Source: Halodesulfovibrio aestuarii DSM 17919 = ATCC 29578
GTDB taxonomy: Bacteria; Desulfobacterota; Desulfovibrionia; Desulfovibrionales; Desulfovibrionaceae
Reading direction: 5' to 3'
Assembly (NCBI RefSeq): GCF_000384815.1
Contig: NZ_ARQF01000019.1
Span: 248,001-312,000, forward strand
Length of the DNA: 64,000 nt
Below are positions 10,061 to 18,500 of this stretch, piece after piece; the first letter of the stretch is position 1; each line of letters starts with the position of its first letter. The translations under genes and the position numbers were made by a program. The notes under the pieces are model-generated. The model was not told where the DNA came from. It made no database searches and worked only from the letters and a program-made list of their open reading frames with translations.

Positions 10061-11383
10061 ATGGCTTTGTTTACTAAAGAAGAAGCACTTGCATACCACG
10101 AAGCACCCCGCAGAGGTAAAACCGAAGTTATTCCGGCAAAACCGTGTAACTCTCAAAAAGACCTTTCCATGGCGTATTCTCCGGGTGTTGCAGAGGCATG
10201 TCTCGCCATTAAAGACAATCCGGAAACAGCTGCACTGTACACCGGACGTTCCAACCTTGTCGGGGTAGTTACTGACGGTTCGGCTGTTCTTGGGCTCGGC
10301 AACATCGGCCCTCTGGCTGGCAAGCCTGTAATGGAAGGCAAAGGTGTTCTCTTTAAAACATTTGCTGATATCGACGTGTTTGATATCAACCTCTCTGTCA
10401 ACAGCGCAGAGCAGATCATTGAGATTACAAAAGCATTGGAACCGACCTTCGGTGGTATCAACCTTGAAGACATCAAAGCTCCTGAGTGTTTCCATATTGA
10501 AGAAACCCTGAAAAAAGAAATGAACATCCCTGTATTTCATGATGACCAGCATGGAACAGCGGTGATCTCCGGTGCAGGCATCATCAATGCCTGTGAAATT
10601 ACAGGCCGCAACATTGAAGACCTTAAAGTTGTCGTTGTAGGTGCTGGTGCAGCAGGAATCGCATGTTCAAAATTTTATGTTGAGCTTGGCGTAAAAAAAG
10701 AAAACATTTTCATGTTCGACTCCCGTGGACTCATCCATCAGGGTCGTGAGGGTTTGAACAAATACAAAGCGGAATTCGCTCAGGACAAAAACTACGGCGA
10801 TCTTGCGGAATGCCTCAAGGGTGCGCACTGCTTCCTCGGTCTCTCAGTAAAAGATCTACTCACTAAGGAAATGGTAAAATCCATGGCCGATAGTCCCATC
10901 ATCTTCGCCATGGCCAATCCAGATCCGGAAATCCCATACGATGACGCGAAAGAGGCTGTTCCAACCTGCATTATGGGTACAGGACGCTCCGACTACCCTA
11001 ATCAGATAAACAACGTATCCGGCTTCCCGTACATCTTCCGTGGCGCACTTGATGTTGGCGCGACAGAGATTAATGAAGCGATGAAAGTCGCCGCAGCGAA
11101 AGCTCTTGCCGCACTGGCTAAAGAACCAGTACCAGCAGAAATTTGCGAAATGTACGACGTAGAAAGCTTAGAATACGGCATTGATTACATCATCCCGAAA
11201 CCTCTCGACCCACGTATCCTTGAATGGGAAGTTCCGGCTGTAGCTCAGGCCGCCATGGACACTGGTGTAGCAACCACCCCCATCAAGGATATGGAGGCGT
11301 ACCGCGAGTCTCTGCGTAACAGAATCAGCGCGTCACGCGAACGTGTTTCCACATTTATCTCCAGCTACGACCAAGTGAAATAG
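10061..11383 (+). CDS. NAD(P)-dependent malic enzyme (malate dehydrogenase, oxaloacetate-decarboxylating)
   Basis: The 440-residue product is the short bacterial malic enzyme without a phosphotransacetylase domain. Visible motifs are SPGVAEAC near the N-terminus, the substrate/metal region with DIDVF and HDDQHGTAV, and the Rossmann dinucleotide site VVVGAGAAGIACSKF. The frame is open from 10010, but AGGAG at about 10048-10052 places the start at 10061. The enzyme oxidatively decarboxylates malate to pyruvate and CO2. Directly behind a malate-type symporter, it completes an uptake-and-oxidation pair feeding pyruvate to central metabolism. Cofactor preference (NAD or NADP) is not assigned. Confidence 0.92.
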   Translation: MALFTKEEALAYHEAPRRGKTEVIPAKPCNSQKDLSMAYSPGVAEACLAIKDNPETAALYTGRSNLVGVVTDGSAVLGLGNIGPLAGKPVMEGKGVLFKTFADIDVFDINLSVNSAEQIIEITKALEPTFGGINLEDIKAPECFHIEETLKKEMNIPVFHDDQHGTAVISGAGIINACEITGRNIEDLKVVVVGAGAAGIACSKFYVELGVKKENIFMFDSRGLIHQGREGLNKYKAEFAQDKNYGDLAECLKGAHCFLGLSVKDLLTKEMVKSMADSPIIFAMANPDPEIPYDDAKEAVPTCIMGTGRSDYPNQINNVSGFPYIFRGALDVGATEINEAMKVAAAKALAALAKEPVPAEICEMYDVESLEYGIDYIIPKPLDPRILEWEVPAVAQAAMDTGVATTPIKDMEAYRESLRNRISASRERVSTFISSYDQVK

Positions 11384-11448
11384 CATTTCCGTAGACTACC
11401 CCGAAAAGGATTGGAACAATCAAGCAAGGTTGTTTTGATCCGCAGCAA

Positions 11449-11486
11449 GAAGACTCTTACATTACAATGTAAGAGTCTTCTTTTTT
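11449..11486 (+). terminator. Rho-independent terminator after malic enzyme
   Basis: Perfect 15-base arms (11449-11463 and 11466-11480, core GACTCTTACATT) with a two-base spacer, then six T. It ends the malate operon. Confidence 0.92.
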
Positions 11487-11616
11487 GCCCTTACGTATTT
11501 CAAGTATTCTTAGTATCGCAGCAGGCTCTTCTGCTTCTGTAGCCATCTGCTTCACATTGACTTTTCAGCACGTTATGACAATATAAGCCCTCATCAAATA
11601 TGCTGAGGTTATCTAT

Positions 11617-14600
11617 ATGCGCGCTACCTACCGCTTTCCAATATGTTACATACTTACAATTCTGCTTACGGCACTCATCTGTTGTCCTACCGCAGGCTTG
11701 GGCCAATCAGACTCATCTGCGACTCCTAAGCTTTATCTCCAAAACCGGCAGATTGATCCACTGAATGAGTCATTGCAGTCAAAGATTCTGCCTTCACAGG
11801 AGAGCCCTTCCCCGCAGCTTGATTCAAGCGCTAAACGCAGCATCATAAAAGAATTAACACGGCTGTTTTCAATCTCAACGCCGACAGTACTGGAAGATGA
11901 GTATAAATATTACATCGTCCAGTTTACAGGCCCAATTCAACCAACATGGAAAACATCCCTTACAGAGCTTGGGGCAAAATTTTACGATTATATTCCGCAA
12001 TATGCATTCATAATCAAACTGGACACCTCAAAAGTTACCAGTGTTGAAAGACTTGGCTTTGTTCGATGGATTGGCGAATACGTCGCAGACCTTAAACTCT
12101 CCCAAGGCATATACGACATCACACCAGACGACTTACAAAAACAGAATCAAATGCTGAATGTACGGGTGGTTGCCTTTCCGGGTGAAAATGTTGATGCAAT
12201 CAGCAATAAAATCACCGAAGCCGGAGGAATCGTCCTTTCAAGCTCATCATCAGAATGGAACATTCTTTTTGATGTAAAAATCCCCATCCAAAATATAAAA
12301 AAACTTAAAGATATTATGGGAGTAAAATGGATAGAACAAGCTCCCAAACACCGCACCAACAACAATATAGCACTCAAAATAATTCAAGCCCGCTCTGCAC
12401 AGGAACGAACATGGCCTGTTTCAAACAGTCAGCTGTTTGGCGAAGGACAAATAATTGCTGTTTGCGATTCCGGTATTGATACAGGATATCCAGATACTCT
12501 TCTTAAAGACTTCAGCGATGGACTATCGGGAAGCCGAGTTACCAACACTGTTTTTTCCGGAGCAAGTATTACAGACAAATGCGGTCACGGAACCCATGTC
12601 GCAGGTATTATCGCTGGAAACGGCATGCTCTCCGGAGCTTCCCCTGCTACGAATAATTTTCCGAGCACATGCTATGCCGGAGCTGCTCCCAAGGCTCAAC
12701 TTTATTTTCAAAGCGTCGGAGCAGGGGATGGCAGCAGCAGCTTACCCGGTATTCCTTCCAGCCTAGCTGATCTATTTCAGCCGGCGTATGATGCCGGTGC
12801 ACGAATTCACACAAACAGTTGGGGCACTTCCGGAGCAGGAGACTACAGCAGTGAAAGCGTCACTGTTGACGAATTCATGTGGGATCATAAAGATTTTTTG
12901 TTGCTCTTTGCAGCAGGAAATGCCGGATATGATAAAGATTTGAATGGAGTTACCGATCCATCTTGTATTGATTCTCCAGCTACGGCTAAAAACTGTCTCT
13001 CTGTCGGTGCCAGCGAATCTTATAGAACCAAAAGCGGAGAAGGATTTGCTACAAGTTCGTGGTCAACATTTCGCACCTACGCTGAACCAATAGCATCCGA
13101 TATCACTTCTGATAAACCCTATGGCCTTGCTGCGTTTTCATCCAGAGGCCCAACGATGGATGGACGTTATAAACCAGAAATTATAGCTCCGGGAACAAAC
13201 ATTCTCTCGACCAGATCCTCACAACAGGTAGGAAATGGATGGGGCGCGTTTAATGACAATTATTACTGGTCAGGTGGAACCAGCATGGCGACCCCTCTGG
13301 TTGCTGGAACAGCAGCCCTTATGCGTGAATACCTGATGAAAGAAGAGGGAATGAGTACCCCCAGCGCGGCACTAATTAAAACAAGTCTTATCCATGGGGC
13401 GGATGCATTGATTCCCGGTCAATACGGAACAGGAGCTGGACAGGAAAGCTTCTCCGTCCCTGACAATGTACAGGGATGGGGCAGAATAAACTTCGAGGCC
13501 TCAATCAATTCAGATAACCGATACACAACGAAGTTTATTGACATCAAAGGTTCTGATGCCCCAACAGATACAAGCTACAGCAAATCATTTTCTTTTGAAG
13601 TTGAAAATGACGAAAAACCATTCCGGGCAACATTAGGCTGGACAGATTATCCGGGCTCAACGGTTACTTCGGGAGGTCTTGTTAATGATCTTGATCTCCG
13701 AGTGCAGCAACCTGATGGAACATGGGTGTATCCAGACAACGCTATAAAAGTAAACTGGTTAAATAAGGAAGTGTATGTTGATTCGGTTGTGGGTTTCTAC
13801 ACAGGCAAAGCTGTCGGCCTCAAAGTGACCCCCCCCCAATATCCATGCATCTTACAATCTGTAGATGTTGCTTTCAAAAATGCGAACAGTTTGATTAGCG
13901 ACGTGTCAATTGTCGTATACACATACAATGGCAGTGTCGGAGATGAGATTTACAGAAAAAAATTTGCATACATCCCCTCAGGCGAATATGGATTTCCGAT
14001 TGGTCTTACCATAGAGGCAGGCGAACTCGTTGTTGCTGTTGAAAAAGAAAGTGACCAACTAGGCGTATACTGCGCGACCGGAAATTCCACAGGACGTGGG
14101 CTGGAAAATTCAGGTGGGACATGGCAACCGGCGAGTATTACCCCTGCTATTATAGCAAATTATAGTACGTCAGTTTTAAGTACAAATTTTGACCGATTGA
14201 ATAATACTGTTTCTGTAACCATTAAAAAGCCGCAGCCCGGCACGTACACAGCAGAAGTTACTGCACACAATATTCCCAAGGGGCCTCAACCGTATGCTCT
14301 TGTTCTCAGCGGGATGACAAAAGACGTACCAGTTTACGAAAATATTGAGCTTAACCCAAACCAACCCAATGCTCCTATCTCAACCCTGCTGACTGAAAAT
14401 AACGAGGTTCAACCTGCTGTAACAGTTAACTCCGCATACGGTACAAAATTTGACGCTGTATACAGCCAGCAACACTCTTTTAGCATACTGACACCGGCAG
14501 GCAGTGTTATCAGCATGCGGTATCCTGTAAGCGGGCTGCCCAATGTAGCGGCAAGCCAACTAACGTTGACAAAACTGTTAGCAAATGGAACGCACAGGCC

Positions 14601-14946
14601 ATTCAGTTATGCAGCGTTTGAAGACTATAGAGATGGAAAATGGTGGTTCACCGACATTTCAGGAAAATATATTTCTCCAGTTGAAAAACTAACGTCAACA
14701 AGTACATACTACGTTGTTTCTGCTATACAGGATGGTGGCAGCTATGATGAAGACGTTACACCCGGTCGTATAGACGACCCGCAAATTCTTGGAATGACTC
14801 CTTCAACCAGCTCAACCGAAGGTGGGGGGGGGGGAGGATGCACTATAGGTGAGAAGAATGATTACACTCTGGCTCTCTTGGTACTGTTTGCCATCCTGTC
14901 TCTGATCCTGCGGCGATATTTTGTTGCTGGTCAAAGGCGTCCATAG
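11617..14946 (+). CDS. Secreted subtilisin-like serine protease (S8) with Cys-containing C-terminal sorting signal
   Basis: The 1109-residue product has a signal peptide (about 1-29), an N-terminal pro-region with two inhibitor-like segments (about 105-240), and the S8 catalytic domain. Triad: D284 in VCDSGIDTG, H324 in GHGTHVAG, S556 in GGTSMATP. A beta-rich region follows (LGWTDYPGST, GGLVNDLDLRV, typical after S8 domains), then further beta domains. The tail is GGGGGGC (Cys near 1075), a short NDYT stretch, a hydrophobic helix and a basic end, resembling JDVT-CTERM sorting signals. The Gly stretch is encoded by an 11-G run (14824-14834), and a 9-C run lies at 13829-13837. It probably travels through the T2SS encoded downstream and is processed by the neighbouring CPBP protease; that link is inference. 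Confidence 0.9.
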   Translation: MRATYRFPICYILTILLTALICCPTAGLGQSDSSATPKLYLQNRQIDPLNESLQSKILPSQESPSPQLDSSAKRSIIKELTRLFSISTPTVLEDEYKYYIVQFTGPIQPTWKTSLTELGAKFYDYIPQYAFIIKLDTSKVTSVERLGFVRWIGEYVADLKLSQGIYDITPDDLQKQNQMLNVRVVAFPGENVDAISNKITEAGGIVLSSSSSEWNILFDVKIPIQNIKKLKDIMGVKWIEQAPKHRTNNNIALKIIQARSAQERTWPVSNSQLFGEGQIIAVCDSGIDTGYPDTLLKDFSDGLSGSRVTNTVFSGASITDKCGHGTHVAGIIAGNGMLSGASPATNNFPSTCYAGAAPKAQLYFQSVGAGDGSSSLPGIPSSLADLFQPAYDAGARIHTNSWGTSGAGDYSSESVTVDEFMWDHKDFLLLFAAGNAGYDKDLNGVTDPSCIDSPATAKNCLSVGASESYRTKSGEGFATSSWSTFRTYAEPIASDITSDKPYGLAAFSSRGPTMDGRYKPEIIAPGTNILSTRSSQQVGNGWGAFNDNYYWSGGTSMATPLVAGTAALMREYLMKEEGMSTPSAALIKTSLIHGADALIPGQYGTGAGQESFSVPDNVQGWGRINFEASINSDNRYTTKFIDIKGSDAPTDTSYSKSFSFEVENDEKPFRATLGWTDYPGSTVTSGGLVNDLDLRVQQPDGTWVYPDNAIKVNWLNKEVYVDSVVGFYTGKAVGLKVTPPQYPCILQSVDVAFKNANSLISDVSIVVYTYNGSVGDEIYRKKFAYIPSGEYGFPIGLTIEAGELVVAVEKESDQLGVYCATGNSTGRGLENSGGTWQPASITPAIIANYSTSVLSTNFDRLNNTVSVTIKKPQPGTYTAEVTAHNIPKGPQPYALVLSGMTKDVPVYENIELNPNQPNAPISTLLTENNEVQPAVTVNSAYGTKFDAVYSQQHSFSILTPAGSVISMRYPVSGLPNVAASQLTLTKLLANGTHRPFSYAAFEDYRDGKWWFTDISGKYISPVEKLTSTSTYYVVSAIQDGGSYDEDVTPGRIDDPQILGMTPSTSSTEGGGGGGCTIGEKNDYTLALLVLFAILSLILRRYFVAGQRRP
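13829..13837 (+). repeat. C9 homopolymer inside the subtilase gene
   Basis: Nine consecutive C encode part of a Val-Thr-Pro-Pro stretch. Runs of this length in coding DNA of this base composition are uncommon and prone to replication slippage. Confidence 0.85.
14824..14834 (+). repeat. G11 homopolymer immediately before the C-terminal sorting signal
   Basis: Eleven consecutive G encode the glycines just before the sorting Cys of the subtilase. One gained or lost base would put everything after it, including the Cys, membrane helix and basic tail, out of frame. It is a candidate contingency (phase-variation) tract. Confidence 0.9.
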
Positions 14947-15031
14947 CCCTTTGGTCACCCCTTAAACGCTAATTAAGGAAATCACTACAAGCTATACCGC
15001 CCAGCACCCTACTATAAGGCACCCTATTCCC

Positions 15032-15439
15032 ATGATAGCTTCCACCAGCATCGAAAAGTATCGTTTTACTTTTACCGCATTTTTATTGACATCTGTTGCA
15101 CTACTCCTGCCAGATCCGGCTACTGCGGCCAACCTGCCAAGACTACTCATTGGTGCGTGTGCTGAAGAAATCATATTTCGTGGCTTGCTTCAGGATTTCT
15201 TAAGCAAGACTTCTTTTTGTAACCAAGGTACTAGTCAGAACTATTTTTTACCATCCCGTGCAAATGTCATCACCTCACTGTTATTTGCCGTTTTCCATCT
15301 GTTTTCTCACTCACCTCTGTGGGCAATGGCTACATTTTTTCCATCACTTCTGTTAGGGGCAGTATGGGATCGTCATCAGAGCCTCGCAATATGCATTGCG
15401 CTCCATCTGTCATACAATCTGGGATACTACTACTTGTAA
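15032..15439 (+). CDS. CPBP-family intramembrane glutamic protease, MrtJ-like (sorting-signal processing)
   Basis: The 135-residue membrane protein carries the complete CPBP/Abi catalytic set: EEIIFR (E45, E46, R50), FAVFH (H89) and HLSYN (H125, N129). That is short for the family, with only one clear helix ahead of the EExxxR motif. The frame is open upstream only to a TAA at 14963 and offers no ATG, GTG or TTG, so 15032 is the best start despite a weak, distant AAGG. CPBP proteases dedicated to Cys-containing C-terminal sorting signals (myxosortase-type; MrtJ for JDVT-CTERM) are described. This gene sits between the subtilase and two proteins with matching tails, so that role is the best reading. 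Substrate pairing is inferred from proximity. Confidence 0.78.
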   Translation: MIASTSIEKYRFTFTAFLLTSVALLLPDPATAANLPRLLIGACAEEIIFRGLLQDFLSKTSFCNQGTSQNYFLPSRANVITSLLFAVFHLFSHSPLWAMATFFPSLLLGAVWDRHQSLAICIALHLSYNLGYYYL

Positions 15440-15532
15440 TGCCCCCCCTCTTTTAATGCCCAAATTAGAAAGCTAATCTACAGAATCAAGATGTTCTAAG
15501 CCGATAATGCACAGTGCTTGTAAGTCACGTAA

Positions 15533-15572
15533 TAAAAGAGGCCGACATTTCTGTATAGAAATGTCGGCCTCT
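15533..15572 (-). terminator. Terminator of the first PKD-repeat protein gene
   Basis: 16-base arms (15537-15552 and 15557-15572) with loop GTAT, followed on the minus strand by a short T-rich stretch. It is nearly identical to the hairpin at 20640-20678, showing that the duplication of the two large genes included their terminators. It may also stop the convergent CPBP transcript. Confidence 0.8.
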
Positions 15573-15597
15573 ATTCTTTTGCTAAAAGACTACGAGA

Positions 15598-18500
15598 TTA
15601 TCGAACTGTCTTTTTACGTTTTCTTCTATAGAAGATAAGTCCTGCCCATCCACAAAGAATCATCAAAAGATCAATATGGAATGGCGTGGATAGTGTCATC
15701 GTACAACCACCACCGGAGCCACCACCAGAACTGCTTGGGGAAGGGGTGGGGCTAGTCATAACACCAGGGCCGGATGGATCAACAATAATTCCGTTTGCGA
15801 TACCATCGGCATCACCAATGCCACCATCGGTCAGTTTTATAGTCGCAATTGTTCGCTTAGCATTATAGCTGACATGCTCAGTATAATCGACCCAAGCGCC
15901 AGAACCATCCAGTTTTACCCAGTTGGCAGGAGCGGCCGAAGGCAGTTCGACTGTCACTTCTGTTGAATCACCCGGTTTTTCCACACGAACCCTAAAATCA
16001 ATAAGTCCGTAGGTCATCTCCGTAGGTGCAGTGCCTGTACCTGAAACACTGGCCGGATCCACAGCCTTTAAGGTTACAATTGCACCACTAGTAAATCCGG
16101 TACCTGCTCCAGCTTCCTTAGGCGCAATACCAAGGTGCTGAACACCGTCGTAGGCCGTGAACTGAATCTGGTTAGTATCAATATCTGCAAAGGTATTAGG
16201 AGTGTAGACAACAGAAGTACGTCCTGTAGACTCCATGTCATTGCTGTCAGTCACTGTCAGTTCAAAAACAAGTGTTGTTTCCACTTCCGTAGAAGGACAT
16301 ACAAATGTCGGAGCGATTGCAGAAGGATTGGACAACGGAGCCATAGGCCCAGCAACCTGCGTCCATGAATAACTTGTAAGAGTAGCCGTACCACTTGCAG
16401 AAGAAGCGCTAGCATCAAGAATTACTGTTGCTCCCTCAACGGACTTACCTGCACCGACATTGCTAGTAGGTACAGCGGTAGGCATGAGAAGCGCTCCGTC
16501 GCTATCAACATTCACAATAACAGTATCACTATCTGTCATGCCTTCAGCGTTGGTCACTGACAATCGAAACGCAAGTGCTTCACAACCGGACGCAAGCGAT
16601 GGAGCATCAAATGTCGGATTAGACGCCCTAATGTCACTTAGCGCCACAGGTAGGCCGGAAGTTTGCTCCCACCAATAGGAAACTATTGAGCTTCCCGGTG
16701 CTGTAGAACCGGACGCGTCTAAAACGACTCCAACTGCCCCGTTTGATACTGACTGATCACTACCGGCGTTTGCCACAGGAGGAGTTCCTGCATCTGTAAC
16801 ATTTATCACGACGGTGTCTGTATCTTCCAATCCACTCTGAGCCCTTACTGTTAACTTAAAGACAATTCTCGCCGCACTGGACGGTGCAGTAAAGCTGGTA
16901 CATGCGGCTGTGGAATTGCTTAATGTTACACTCTTCGAGCTGTCGGACTGCACTTCCCAAAGGTATCCAACTAAATAATCATCACCACGTGCATGGGAAT
17001 TCAAACCGTTCAGCGTTACTGATGAACCACATTCCACCGTGTAATCTGCCCCTGCTTCAGCAATTGGAGCAATCTTTGTAGAGCTGGATGTAGAAATGTT
17101 ACAAATTACAGAATCATCTGAGGTCAGTCCTCCACTATCCGTAACTGTAAGCTTAAACTGAAGCGCTCCGGTTACATCAGGAGCAGTAAACCTAGGTTTG
17201 ACGTCTGTATCATCAGTTAAGGTAACAGTCTCGCCACCAGTCTGCTCCCATTTATATGTCAAAGCGCCTTCGTCAGGATCATAAGAATTTATACCGCTAA
17301 GTGTCACTTTATCCCCTGTCTTCACATTCTGATTAGGACCAGCATTCGCCACAGGAGGATCATTTAAATATGTAACATTGATAGTTACGTCATCAGTATC
17401 ACTCTGCCCACCGGGATCAGTAACTTTCAGCTGGAAAACTAAAGACTCACCAGCAGCAGGTACAACAGGAGCAACAAAGGTGTAGGTTGAATCAGTTACC
17501 TTTTTCAAAGTCACTTCTGTTCCTGACGTCTGCGTCCACGCATACGTCAACGTTTCACCCATAGGATCCGAAGAGCCAGCGCCTGAGAGGGTTACAGTGT
17601 CACCCTCTGTCACATTTTGGTCTGGGCCAGCATTCGCCACAGGCGGAGCATCACGCTTAATGCTTACAGATTTGGCTGACTTAATGCCATAGGCATCTGT
17701 GAGCGTAATTTCAAACGTCATAACGCCTGCACCGTCTGGCATTGTAAAAGACGCGTTAGCTGTTGTGGCATTAGATATTGTAACGGAGATTCCAGCTGTC
17801 TGTGCCCACTCATACGTTACGCCATCTACAGGCTGAACTTTCAAGTTAACGGTAACGCCAGCCTTGGCCTGAGAAGGAATATCCACAAACGTGATAACAG
17901 GAGGAGTACGCACAGTGATAACCTTTGTTACAACTGTACTTCTACCATCTTTGGTTACAGTAAGTTTAAATGTCAAAGAAGTTCCATCAGCAATGGAAGT
18001 AGCGTCAAACTGAGCTTCGCGAGCATCTGAGTTTGTAATAGTTACAGTAGGAGTGCCACCAGTCTGTTCCCACAGATACGTTGCGCCCTCTACAGATTGT
18101 GCAATCAAGGACACAGAACCGCCATTACTTACATCAGCAGGCGTTTCAATAACCGCAGGAGGACCTAAGGCAACCACAAGACTTTTAGAAGCAGAAATGC
18201 CATCAGCACTAACAAGTGTAATTTTTACACCAACATCAGAAGCAGGCATGGTAAATGAAGCATTGGCACTGTCAGCGTTAGAAATAGTAACTTCTGTCCC
18301 ACTTTCCTGTTCCCATAGGTAGGTACACCCTTCCACTGGAACAACTTTCAGAGAAACAACCTCACCTTCCGGCGAAGAAGTTTTTGTAGCAGAGATATCA
18401 ACTGGAGGCGGAGTGTGGACGGTAATGACCTTTGACACAACCGAACTTACGCCATCTTTAGTCACAGTAAGCTTGAAGGTCAAAGAGGTCCCATCAGCAA

